A stretch of 44,423 nucleotides of DNA from Isosphaeraceae bacterium (GTDB taxonomy: Bacteria; Planctomycetota; Planctomycetia; Isosphaerales; Isosphaeraceae), in NCBI GenBank assembly GCA_031291845.1, contig JARLIH010000432.1:1-44423 (forward strand). The letters are read 5' to 3'. The notes under the pieces are model-generated. The model was given only the letters and a program-made list of their open reading frames with translations. It did not search any database and was not told the origin of the DNA. Shown here in pieces: positions 1 through 11,803 of the stretch. Both the position numbers and the translations under genes were made by a program. Position 1 is the first letter of the stretch; every line of letters begins with the position of its first letter.

Positions 1-38
1 CGCATGGCGAATCGGGATTCATATAAGGAACAGATCGT

Positions 39-148
39 GTAGGGGCGGGTTTCAAACCCGCCCTTCTCTTCCCCTGGTCCAACACGCCGGTCACGCGACA
101 GGAACCCATTCATCGATCTTGCTGGGCGGGTTTGAAACCCGCCCCTAC
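39..148. repeat. Inverted pair of palindromic repeats
   Basis: Two 25-bp arms, 39-63 and 124-148, are exact reverse complements of each other. Each arm contains its own perfect 21-bp palindrome (43-63 and 124-144; 10 bp, one central base, 10 bp) with the core GGGCGGGTTT. The 60 bp between the arms is ordinary sequence. I read this as a dispersed extragenic palindrome present as an inverted doublet rather than as a terminator, because neither arm is followed by a T run. The rest of 1-321 shows no gene that I can support. Confidence 0.8.
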
Positions 149-321
149 AGGAGACTGCGGCTTCGCCGTACTTCGAATTTCGCTCTACGGAACGCCAGGC
201 ACCGATCGTCGAGAAAAACCCGTGTGCGGCGTTTCTCGCCGGCCCCTTTCGCTGTACCATGCCACTCAACCAGCGGGTCCACATCCACCCCGCGGTCCTC
301 ACCCGTGCGGCGCACTTGATC

Positions 322-2463
322 ATGAACGCTCCTTCCACGAGACCGGCCCTCGCTGCGATTGCGGCTTTGGTCCTATTCACCCTCGCTACGGCCGCCTGGG
401 CGGCCGGACGAGACGACATCGTCATCGCGGACTTCGAGGGTAAAGATTTTGGCGCATGGCAGGCCACCGGCACGGCGTTCGGCCAGGGCCCCGCGCGGGG
501 GACGCTGCCGGGGCAGATGACCGTTGAAGGCTTCCAGGGCCAGGGGCTCGTCAACAGCTTTCACGGCGGCGACGACTCGACCGGTACGCTCACTTCGCCT
601 CCGTTCCGCATCGAGCGGCGGGCGATCAACTTCCTGATCGGCGGCGGGAAGTACCCGGGCGAGACGTGCATCAACCTCGTTGTCGACGGCAAGCCGGTCC
701 GCACTGCGACCGGCCCCAACGACCGCCCCGGCGGCAGCGAGCGGCTGGACTGGCAGGGCTGGAACGTGGCCGAGCTCGAAGGCAAGAACGCGAGCATCGA
801 GATCGTCGACAAGCGCACCGGCGGCTGGGGGCACATCAACGTCGACCAGATCGCGCAGAGCGACCGCCTTCGCGCCGAGGTTCCCGCACACCGCGAGCTG
901 GTCGCGGAGGCCCGCTTCCTGCACCTGCCGGTCAAGACGGGTGCCCCGAAGCGCCGGATGAGTCTGTCCGGGGACGGGACGGTCCTCCGCGAGTTCGACA
1001 TCGAGCTGGCCGACGGCACGCCCGATTTCTGGGCGTTTTGCGACCTCGCTCCGTTCCGCGGACGCCGGCTCATGATCGACGTCAATGCGCTGCCGGTCGA
1101 GTCGCGGGCGCTGGACGCGATCACACAGGGAGACGAGATCAAGGGAGCACCCGTTTATAGCGAAGCGCACCGGCCGCAGTTCCATTTCACGTCGCGCCGG
1201 GGCTGGCTGAACGACCCAAACGGCCTGGTATATTTCCGGGGCGAGTACCATTTGTTCTACCAGCACAATCCGTACGGCTGGGACTGGGGGAACATGCACT
1301 GGGGCCACGCGGTAAGCCCCGACCTGGTGCACTGGAAGGAGCTGCCGATCGCGCTCTACCCGCGGCAGTACGGCGACTGGGCCTTCTCGGGAAGCGCCGT
1401 GGTGGACCACGCGAATACCGGCGGCTTTCAGAAAGGGGATGAGCCCCCGTTGGTCGCGGCGTTCACGAGCACGGGGCGGGGCGAGTGCATCGTCTTCAGT
1501 AATGACCGCGGACGCACGTGGACCGAGTACGAGAAGAACCCCGTCGTCAAGCACCAGGGGCGCGACCCGCGCCTGCTCTGGCACGAGCCCACGAAGCGCT
1601 GGGTGATGGCCGTGTACGACGAGCTTCAAGAGAAGCGCTGGATCGCCTTTTACACGTCGGCCGACCTGAAGTCGTGGGAGTTCCGCAGTCGGATCGATGG
1701 CTTCTATGAGTGCCCCGACCTGTTCGCGCTCACCGTCGCAGGGAACCCGTCCGTCCGGAAGTGGGTGCTCTATGCGGCGGACGGCCAGTACCTGCTGGGC
1801 GACTTCGACGGCACCACGTTTCAACCCGATTCCGCGGGCAAACAACGGCTCTGGTACGGCAACTTCTACGCGGCCCAGACATACAGCGATTCGCCCGGCG
1901 GACGGCGCGTGCAGGTGGGCTGGGGCACCGGGATCACGTTCCCCGGCATGCCGTTCAACCAGCAGATGACCGTCCCCTGCACCCTGACCCTGCGCAACAC
2001 CCCCGACGGTCTGCGAATGCACGCCGAGCCGGTCGACGAGATCGCCAGCCTGCGAGGTCGGAAGCGCGCCTGGACAAACCGCACGGTCGCACCCGGGGAC
2101 GGGTTGCCGGATGCGATCGAGGGCGATCTCTTCGAAATTCGTGCCGACCTGGCGGCCGACGGAGCCAGCGCTTTCGGCTTCGACGTACGGGGCGTACCGG
2201 TCGTCTACGACATGAAGAAACGCGAGCTCGCCTGCCAGGGTAAGACGGCCCCCCTCGCGCCGGTGGATGGGCGTGTGCGGCTCCAGGTGCTGGTGGACCG
2301 GGGATCGATCGAGGTCTTCGGCAACGGCGGCCAGGTCGCGCTTTCCGTGGGCGTGACACCCGCCGACGACCAGCGCACGCTCACATTCTTCACCCGCGAC
2401 GGCAACGTGCGGATTCACGCGCTCGACGTTTTCGCGCTCAAGTCGGCCTGGGATGGGCGGTAA
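322..2463 (+). CDS. Secreted GH32 fructan hydrolase (levanase/invertase type)
   Basis: A 713-residue glycoside hydrolase family 32 enzyme that should cleave beta-fructofuranosidic bonds in levan, inulin or sucrose outside the cytoplasm. The start at 322 gives a clean signal peptide (MNAPSTRP, then a hydrophobic stretch ending A-W-A-A); the reading frame is open further upstream to 259, but that adds only a non-signal leader. Residues about 30-180 look like an extra N-terminal beta-sandwich module. The catalytic five-bladed propeller begins at WLNDPNG (nucleophile near D298), continues with GRDPRLLW (transition-state Asp near 415) and has the acid/base Glu in YECPDLF near residue 463. All three family motifs are intact. 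The C-terminal part ends with a beta-sandwich strand (RGSIEVFGNGG) typical of GH32. No transporter or fructokinase is adjacent, so the exact substrate cannot be read from context. Confidence 0.93.
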   Translation: MNAPSTRPALAAIAALVLFTLATAAWAAGRDDIVIADFEGKDFGAWQATGTAFGQGPARGTLPGQMTVEGFQGQGLVNSFHGGDDSTGTLTSPPFRIERRAINFLIGGGKYPGETCINLVVDGKPVRTATGPNDRPGGSERLDWQGWNVAELEGKNASIEIVDKRTGGWGHINVDQIAQSDRLRAEVPAHRELVAEARFLHLPVKTGAPKRRMSLSGDGTVLREFDIELADGTPDFWAFCDLAPFRGRRLMIDVNALPVESRALDAITQGDEIKGAPVYSEAHRPQFHFTSRRGWLNDPNGLVYFRGEYHLFYQHNPYGWDWGNMHWGHAVSPDLVHWKELPIALYPRQYGDWAFSGSAVVDHANTGGFQKGDEPPLVAAFTSTGRGECIVFSNDRGRTWTEYEKNPVVKHQGRDPRLLWHEPTKRWVMAVYDELQEKRWIAFYTSADLKSWEFRSRIDGFYECPDLFALTVAGNPSVRKWVLYAADGQYLLGDFDGTTFQPDSAGKQRLWYGNFYAAQTYSDSPGGRRVQVGWGTGITFPGMPFNQQMTVPCTLTLRNTPDGLRMHAEPVDEIASLRGRKRAWTNRTVAPGDGLPDAIEGDLFEIRADLAADGASAFGFDVRGVPVVYDMKKRELACQGKTAPLAPVDGRVRLQVLVDRGSIEVFGNGGQVALSVGVTPADDQRTLTFFTRDGNVRIHALDVFALKSAWDGR

Positions 2464-2678
2464 TGGCACGGGGTCGCCGTTCCTCGGGTCAACGCGCGGC
2501 AACCCGTTGCCCAGGAGCAACCCACCGCCGGCACGCAGGCCGGTCATGGACTACGTTTGAGGGAACCGGAGCGCGCGGAGACGCCTCGAACCCCCATCGT
2601 TGCGGGGTGGGTAGACCGCGGGCGCTGCCGGCGCAGTGGTCATCGGCCACTGGCGACTCGCGCCGACGAGGCCCCTTG

Positions 2679-3461
2679 ATGTCTCGAGATTTCCCGTCGA
2701 CGCTCCTCGTCGGGCTTTGCTCCATCGCTCCGCCGGGAAGACGGCGTCGCCGCGCGCCTTGGCCCTCCCCCTACGCGCAGGAGCGGCGCGTCGTCCTGCT
2801 CTCGTCCGGTTCGTTTGACCTGAGCGCCGGCCAGTTCCGAGAGGACGACAAGTCGCTCGAAATCCTCGGCGAAGCAGCCTGCAACCGCGCGGAGGCCACA
2901 CTGACGGGCGAGCCCGCCCACAGCCTTCGGTCCAGTCTGTTGGTCGTAGCGGCCGGGCACGAGAACTCGTGCTCGGAGCTCGCCGGCAGCCCCGGTCTCG
3001 ATGCGGGCTTCCTGACCAGAGCCGAGACCAGTGAACCCCCTTCGGACGCGCACGCCGCGCTCGCACGAATATGGGACCGTTCGGCCGCCGATCCAGCAGT
3101 GCGCGATGACGCGCCCTCCGACGTCATTCACGTCCGGGGAGACTGGGATCCGGATTGGGACGGTTCGCCCATGTCCCAGTCCACTGTTCCTGGAATCCTC
3201 GGTGACCAGGCGTTCCCCAACGCAACCAGCGACGCGAAACCCGTCGAAACCTGGACCGAACCGTTGACGGGCGCGGCGATCGCTTTGGCGAGCTTCGCCC
3301 CCTTTGCGGAGGGGCTCATCCTCGTGGAGACCGCTGGCGCTCCTCAAGACCGCGCAACGCCCGTGGCCCTGGCGACAACCCAGGGCAACACGGAGCCGGA
3401 TGAGAACGATCTGCCCTACGAGTTCGGCGACGTCGTCATCCGTGGCTTGAGCGGCGACTGA
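2679..3461 (+). CDS. Hypothetical protein, 260 residues
   Basis: Unrecognised protein. The frame is open from 2463, but ATG 2679 has GAGG seven bases upstream and seems the best start. Codons in this frame mostly end in G or C, as in neighbouring genes, which favours real coding. No signal peptide, membrane segment, Cys cluster or repeat stands out. The middle is acidic and Ser/Ala-rich, and a D-W-D-P-D-W-D stretch lies near residues 155-165. A 235-codon ORF runs antisense over much of it and looks like a shadow. It stands alone between the GH32 and alkylation-repair genes on the same strand. It could be a lineage-specific protein or a chance ORF. Confidence 0.42.
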   Translation: MSRDFPSTLLVGLCSIAPPGRRRRRAPWPSPYAQERRVVLLSSGSFDLSAGQFREDDKSLEILGEAACNRAEATLTGEPAHSLRSSLLVVAAGHENSCSELAGSPGLDAGFLTRAETSEPPSDAHAALARIWDRSAADPAVRDDAPSDVIHVRGDWDPDWDGSPMSQSTVPGILGDQAFPNATSDAKPVETWTEPLTGAAIALASFAPFAEGLILVETAGAPQDRATPVALATTQGNTEPDENDLPYEFGDVVIRGLSGD

Positions 3462-3563
3462 GCGAGGTCTCGTTTTGCCCGCCTCTGGCTTGTTATGATC
3501 TGGGCTCGCCGCTCCGCGATCCGACGTCGCGGGCGGTTATGACCCGGTGCCCACGCACACGAC

Positions 3564-4298
3564 ATGAGCGCCCCCGACGGCGAACGATCGTTAGCCAACG
3601 CAAGCGCGCTCCAGGCCCACCTGCGCGGTCTCGGCACGCCCGAAGCCGCGGCAATCGCCGCCCGCTATTTCAAGACCGGGCCCGGCCAATACGGAGAGGG
3701 CGATGTTTTCCTCGGCATCCGCGTTCCCGTCTTGAGGAAGCTCGCCCGCGAACACCGCGCGTTGCCAACCGACGAACTGGTCATGCTGTTGCGCTCCGCG
3801 ATCCACGAGGAGCGCCTGCTCGCCTTGCTGATCCTCGTGGAATCGGTGTCCAAGGCGAACGAAGCGACGAAGCGCGAGGTCTACGACCTCTACCTGGCAC
3901 ACACGGCCCACATCAACAATTGGGACCTCGTCGACAGCTCTGCGCGGGACGTCGTCGGTGGTTACCTTCACGACAAGGACCGTTCCCCTCTCTATCGCCT
4001 GGCCCGTTCCGCGAGCCTCTGGGAACGTCGGATCGCAATCATCGCCACGCACCACTTCATCGCCCGCGACGACTTCGCGGACACGCTCGCGATCGCCGAG
4101 ATCCTGCTCGACGACCGCCACGACCTGATCCACAAGGCCACGGGCTGGATGCTGCGCGAAGTCGGCAAGCGCAATGAGCCGGCCCTCGCACGATTCCTCC
4201 GGCGCCACGCCGCCACGATGCCCCGCACAATGCTGCGGTACGCCATTGAACGCTACCCGGCCGACGTGCGCAAGGCCTATCTGAAGGGCGAGGCGTAA
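3564..4298 (+). CDS. AlkD-like DNA alkylation repair protein
   Basis: A 244-residue all-helical HEAT-like repeat protein of the AlkD/AlkC DNA glycosylase superfamily, expected to remove N3- and N7-alkylated purines by base excision. The N-terminal FKTGPGQYGEGDVFLGIRVP is the usual family opening. The catalytic surface is preserved: INNWDLVD supplies Trp120 and Asp124, which by spacing correspond to the Trp109/Asp113 pair of Bacillus cereus AlkD, and KATGWMLREVGK supplies Trp195 (AlkD Trp187). The length matches the family. No strong Shine-Dalgarno precedes ATG 3564. It is monocistronic and converges on the minus-strand gene ending at 4343, with only 44 bases between. Confidence 0.93.
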   Translation: MSAPDGERSLANASALQAHLRGLGTPEAAAIAARYFKTGPGQYGEGDVFLGIRVPVLRKLAREHRALPTDELVMLLRSAIHEERLLALLILVESVSKANEATKREVYDLYLAHTAHINNWDLVDSSARDVVGGYLHDKDRSPLYRLARSASLWERRIAIIATHHFIARDDFADTLAIAEILLDDRHDLIHKATGWMLREVGKRNEPALARFLRRHAATMPRTMLRYAIERYPADVRKAYLKGEA

Positions 4299-4342
4299 CG
4301 ACGGCCTTCTTCACCCGCGTGACGAACACTCTCCATCGCCCT

Positions 4343-6964
4343 TTACCGAGACCCATTCGGACCTGTCGGCGCGATCGTCCGGCGCAGGGCGTCCAGACGC
4401 CTGGCGGCCTCGCGGTCGTCGGGGTTCGTGCGAACGCATTCCGCATAATCATGGACGGCATCGCCGACGCGCCCCTCGAGCTCGTCGACTTGAGCGGCGA
4501 GCTTGTACCGGGTCCCCGCCTGCCAGCGTTCGAGCTCGGCCCGAACCGCCGGATCGGTCCCGCGGACGAGGGGCACGACGGATTCGCGATGGGTGATCAG
4601 CGCCTGGAAGTTGCCGAGCCAGGCGCGCTGGCGGTTGATCGTGCGAGGGGCGAGGAACTCGAGCGTCGGGTGGTCGTCGGTGTTCCGATGACCCGCGGTG
4701 GCCAGGGCGCTGACGCCGTCGTCCCCGGTCAGGAAGAAGTCGAGCGTCTGAAACGCGCCACGGACCCCGACCTCGGCCAGGTCGGCCGCGATGGCGGGCT
4801 CGGCCAGTTGGCGAGTAAACCGGTCCCAGTCGATACGGATCGGCTCGAGCGAGCCGACGATCACGGTGTTCTCGTTCGGGGTCGTGTTCGGGTACCAGAC
4901 CTGGACGTGCGGGAAGACCGACTGAAGGCTCTTCAACACGCTCCGAAGGTCGTCAACAGAGAGGCCGTACAGCGGGAGCCACGACGAAACGAGCCCTCCC
5001 GGGCGCAACCGCTGCGCACAAAGCGCGAAATAGTCGCGCGTGTAGAGTGCGGCGTTGCCCCGGAACCGGGGGTGGATCGAGTCGGAGAGGATCAGGTCGT
5101 AGGTCCGGTCCGTGACGGCCATGTAGCTCCGCGCGTCGACGATCCGGACGTGCACGCGCGGGTCGTCGAGCACGCCGTGGTTGATGTCGGCGAAATAGCG
5201 CCTGGCCATCGCGAGGACCTCGGGGCTGATCTCGGCGACGTCGATCGCAGTGATTTCATCGTGCTGCGCGACCGACCAGCAGGTTCCCCCCGCGCCGAAG
5301 CCGATCTGGAGGACCGACCGAGGCGCTGGGTGCAGGAGCAGGGGCAAGTGGGCCTGCACCTTCTGCGTCGTGCGGAGCACGCGGTTCGTGCCGGCCACGT
5401 TGATGCTGTTGATGTTGATCACGCGGTCCTCCGCCGACCGCTGGTGCACCGTCACGGTGACGCCGGGTCCCTCCAGGACATCGACGAGCTTCCCTGCCTC
5501 CTTGTGGGAGTAGATCGCCGCGAGCGGCAACACGGTGTTGAGCGCGATCGTCCCCGCCGTGAGCGCCAGGAGAACGACCGCGTTGCCGAGGCGGCCGAGC
5601 CAGCGCCCGTCGCGGCCGCCGACCACATAGGTCAATACGCCCTGAATCACCTGGACCGTGCCGAGAATTACGAGCGTGTGCTGGGTGCCGAAGCGGGGAA
5701 CCAGCAGCGCGGCCGCGAGGACCGCGCCGGCGATGGCGCCGGCCGTGTTCAGGCCGTAGAGTCGCCCGGTCCCGCTGCCGGACGCCCGCCCCGGGCCGAC
5801 ATAGAGCCGCGCTGCGAGCGGAAAGCTCGCGCCCAGGAACGCGGCCGGGACGAACAGGATCAGGACACAGACCCCGAGATGGAACGGGACGATCGTGCCC
5901 CAGAATGTGGAGCTCGTCGTGATCCAGACCCAGTCGAGCGGCCCCTGGGCCAGCACCAGCAGCGGCAGCGTGAACATCGCCGTCACGCCGGCCCAGACCT
6001 GCGCGAGCCCGAGCCACCGCCATTCGCGGGCCCTCTCGGCTGCGCTGGGGGCCCGCATCCGGCTGCCGAGCGCACTGCCGGCCGCGTGGCCGGCGAGGAA
6101 GACCGTGAGCATCAGCGTAAACGCATACGTCGTGCTCTCGGTCAGGGCCGCGAGCAGGCCGCGCGTCCAGAGCACCTCGTAGGCCAGGCCGCAGAACCCG
6201 GAGAGGGCCGCGATGGCAAGGACGATCGACGGCCCCTTGACCGGCGGCGGCCCCCCTGTCGAGACTGCAGCGGCCGGTTCGTCGGGCGGCAGGCGTGGGC
6301 TGCCGAAGTCCCAGGCGAGCACCAAGAGCCCGATCCCCAGGTCGATCGCGCCGGCCAGTGCGTTCGTCGTGGAGAGACCGAGCCAGAGGATCAGGGCAAA
6401 CCCTGTCGCAAAGCAGCCGAGCACCGCCCCGAACGTATTGGCGGCATAGAGCATGCCGGCCGCGCGGCCCGGCCGGTCCCACCCGCGCGAGACAAAGCGG
6501 GTCAGGACGGGGAGCGTGCCTCCCATCAACGTCGTCGGCACGGCCAAGGCCAGCGCCGCGGCCAGCACCCGCACGACGGAGCCCCCCGCCGACCCTTCAC
6601 CGAAGGTCCGGCTGACCGCCACGAACAGCCAGCCGACGCCGGTGAAGAAGAGTGGGACACAGAGTGTGTAGAGGCCGATCCCAAGCTCTAGCCACGCGTA
6701 GAGCCGGAGCGGCCGTTCCGAACGTGCGGCGGCACGGCCCCAGAGGAGGCTGCCCAGACCGAGTCCCCCCATGAACACGACGAGGACCGTCAGCACGCCC
6801 CACGTCGTGGAGCCGAACAGCCCCACGAGCATGCGCGACCACACGACCTCCAGCATCAGGCCCGTCGCCCCCGAAAGGAGGAACAAGGCAAGGACCGGGG
6901 CGGTCCGGCCGCGGCCGGTCCCAACCGGAGTTGAGATCGCCAGGGCGGGTTCGGTCGTGCTCAT
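4343..6964 (-). CDS. Fused multispanning membrane / spermidine-synthase-like protein
   Basis: An 873-residue protein. About the first 450 residues form many hydrophobic helices in a major-facilitator-like arrangement (opening FLLSGATGLMLEVVWSRML). Then comes a Rossmann-fold spermidine-synthase-like domain (about 480-710) with the glycine-rich nucleotide motif SVLQIGFGAGG, the acidic strand ITAIDVAEI and RTYDLILSDS, where a synthase has its catalytic Asp region. A short helical tail with a TPR-like segment (DYAECVRTNPDDREAARRLDAL) ends the chain. The family is commonly annotated as fused MFS/spermidine synthase. True polyamine synthesis is unproven, since many members lack aminopropyl-acceptor residues. 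AAGGA lies six bases before ATG 6964. Monocistronic. Confidence 0.88.
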   Translation of the reverse strand: MSTTEPALAISTPVGTGRGRTAPVLALFLLSGATGLMLEVVWSRMLVGLFGSTTWGVLTVLVVFMGGLGLGSLLWGRAAARSERPLRLYAWLELGIGLYTLCVPLFFTGVGWLFVAVSRTFGEGSAGGSVVRVLAAALALAVPTTLMGGTLPVLTRFVSRGWDRPGRAAGMLYAANTFGAVLGCFATGFALILWLGLSTTNALAGAIDLGIGLLVLAWDFGSPRLPPDEPAAAVSTGGPPPVKGPSIVLAIAALSGFCGLAYEVLWTRGLLAALTESTTYAFTLMLTVFLAGHAAGSALGSRMRAPSAAERAREWRWLGLAQVWAGVTAMFTLPLLVLAQGPLDWVWITTSSTFWGTIVPFHLGVCVLILFVPAAFLGASFPLAARLYVGPGRASGSGTGRLYGLNTAGAIAGAVLAAALLVPRFGTQHTLVILGTVQVIQGVLTYVVGGRDGRWLGRLGNAVVLLALTAGTIALNTVLPLAAIYSHKEAGKLVDVLEGPGVTVTVHQRSAEDRVININSINVAGTNRVLRTTQKVQAHLPLLLHPAPRSVLQIGFGAGGTCWSVAQHDEITAIDVAEISPEVLAMARRYFADINHGVLDDPRVHVRIVDARSYMAVTDRTYDLILSDSIHPRFRGNAALYTRDYFALCAQRLRPGGLVSSWLPLYGLSVDDLRSVLKSLQSVFPHVQVWYPNTTPNENTVIVGSLEPIRIDWDRFTRQLAEPAIAADLAEVGVRGAFQTLDFFLTGDDGVSALATAGHRNTDDHPTLEFLAPRTINRQRAWLGNFQALITHRESVVPLVRGTDPAVRAELERWQAGTRYKLAAQVDELEGRVGDAVHDYAECVRTNPDDREAARRLDALRRTIAPTGPNGSR

Positions 6965-7260
6965 TCAAGGTCCTTCGGCGACCGAGTCGTCGGAGCGAGT
7001 CGGTTTGGCGGCTTGGTGGGTGAGTCGGGTGGAGCTGGTCTGCAAGTCGTTGTGGACCGTCGGGCATCCGAAGTGGTCGCAAGGGAGCGATTAGCGAGGA
7101 CTTTAATGATAGTGACTCAGCGCCGGAAGATTCAACAGCGGTTCATAAGGAGCAGGACAATCGCCGGCTCGTTCCGCACATTGGTGGCACGCCCGGAATC
7201 CTCGACGGGCGTGCCCCCCGGATCGGTCCGCTCGGCCGTCGCCTCCCTCCGCGCAGCAAG
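6965..7260. other. Intergenic region with one REP-like copy
   Basis: About 296 bases between the start of the spermidine-synthase-like gene and the stop of the multihaem cytochrome gene, both on the minus strand. It holds REP-like copy A at 7186-7215. The rest should contain the promoter of the downstream gene, but I cannot pick out convincing -35/-10 boxes. Confidence 0.5.
7186..7215 (+). repeat. REP-like palindrome, copy A
   Basis: Perfect 10-bp arms GGCACGCCCG (7186-7195) and CGGGCGTGCC (7206-7215) around a 10-base loop containing TCCTCGA. The same sequence family recurs at 22165-22196, 26428-26458, 36641-36669 and 36692-36720, always between genes. Four copies share the loop core GTCTTCGA or its complement; this copy differs slightly (ATCCTCGA). 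Confidence 0.85.
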
Positions 7261-8447
7261 TCACTCACGATAGGATCGGATCCAGTGGTCGGCGAAGAAG
7301 AGACCGGCCCCCGCCTCGCGCTTGGGCATGTGGCACTGGATGCAGTCGGTGTCCTCCACGCGGCAGGTCGTCTGGGGAGGCGCCTGGTGGCAATTCACAC
7401 ATCTAGAATTGTAGACATCATGATTTGTCGCCGTGCGCCCGTGAGGATCGTGGCACGTCACGCAGCTCAGGGCCCCCCGGCTGCCCGTATAGCACTTCGA
7501 CAACATCAGGCCGACGGACTGGAACCGGCGGAGAAACGTGTTCTCGGGGACGCGTTGGTCGGCCGGGACGAATTCCGGCAGGCGGTGGCACTTGCCGCAC
7601 AGAGTCATCTGTTCGGCGGCCGTCCAGCGGCCCGCTCCGAACGGCATCGCCAGGTCGGCAGCCCCGCGACGCGCGGCCGCCGCGTGCTCCCGCGCCGGCC
7701 CGTGACAACGCTCGCACGTGATGTTCGGAACCATCGTGCGCACGTCGAGCACGTCGTTACCACGATCCGACGTGAGCGTGCAGTGGCACTCAAAGCACTT
7801 TTGCGTCTCCTGGGCATTGAAGTGCCTGCCGAGCGGCGTAGTGCCGGGCGACTTCGTCTCCCGGCGTTGGCCCGGCGTGAGCCCCAGCGAGCGGTCCTTC
7901 GCAAAGTAGCTGATCCGGTGCTCCAGCCCCTCGGGCGAGCGCGACCCCTGACCGGTGAGGCTGACAAACGTGATCGCATGATGTCCGGAGCCGAGCGCGT
8001 ACTCAACGACGCGGCGATCGACTTGCTCGCCCTGCGATCGCTCAAGCTCGAGCCGCTGGTCCTGCATCGCAAATTTCCAGGACGTCCGCGGGTCCTCCGG
8101 ATCCTGGACGCTCATACCGCGAACGCGGCTCACCACCTGGGGCTGGCCCGCGTCCGAGAGCGTTTGCGCGTGGCCCGACCCGGTATGTTTCGCATATTCG
8201 CCGGGATGGCATTCCGCACAGACCCGGTTCCCCACATAGCCGGCGACGTCCGAGACGTCGGCGCGCCGGGAACCGCCTCCGACACCCGGACCGTTCGCCG
8301 GCCAGAGGACCCAGACCATGGCGCCAACCCACGCCGCGACCGCCGACCCGATCAGGGCGCGGCCGATCATCGGCTTTAACGAGGTTCCGCCGCCTCGACC
8401 GGGGTCGGGCGCAGGTTGGTCATTCACCGCGCACGCTCCGCTCGGGG

Positions 8448-8451
<4 letters not shown>
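7261..8451 (-). CDS. Membrane-anchored seven-haem c-type cytochrome
   Basis: A 396-residue protein with seven CxxCH haem-attachment motifs at residues 78, 219, 246, 285, 330, 351 and 370, the fifth in the form CVTCHDPHG that is frequent in cytochrome c554/DmsE-type multihaem proteins. A single N-terminal hydrophobic helix (about residues 29-50) should anchor or export it, with the haem domain outside the membrane. The start is GTG: either 8451, overlapping the stop codon of the upstream fusion gene (8448-8450), or 8427. Either way the two genes look translationally coupled. Likely role: periplasmic electron transfer. The spacing between the first and second motifs (about 140 residues) is large and holds a beta-rich segment without haem sites. 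The partner is unknown. Confidence 0.9.
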
Positions 8452-11645
<3,194 letters not shown>

Positions 11646-11762
11646 CGCGTTTCGCCCTCCCTGATGGTCGGTCCCTCGTCTTCCGTCGACGCGCACGGAC
11701 GTCCACAGCGGTCTTCCCATTCAATACGAAGCGGGGCGCCGGATCGTTCGGGCATTTGCCGA

Positions 11763-11794
11763 GTGCACGCAATGCACCGGTGCATTGCGTGCAC
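11763..11794. repeat. Perfect 32-bp palindrome
   Basis: Sixteen bases (GTGCACGCAATGCACC) followed directly by their exact reverse complement, with no spacer. It lies nine bases beyond the stop codon of the PVC-type haem gene and 118 bases upstream of the AmmeMemoRadiSam start, both on the minus strand. It could act as a terminator hairpin, but no T run follows on either strand. It could equally be a dyad operator for the fusion gene. Confidence 0.75.
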
Positions 11795-11803
11795 CCGATT
11801 CGA

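Noticed and set aside
373..2547. Long minus-strand ORF (724 codons) opposite the GH32 gene
   Set aside because: Antisense shadow of a GC-rich gene; no domain, and the plus strand carries intact GH32 motifs.
4319..6691. Plus-strand ORF of 790 codons opposite the spermidine-synthase-like gene
   Set aside because: Arg/Asp/Gly-rich low-complexity translation without a domain; the minus strand has clear membrane helices and a Rossmann motif.
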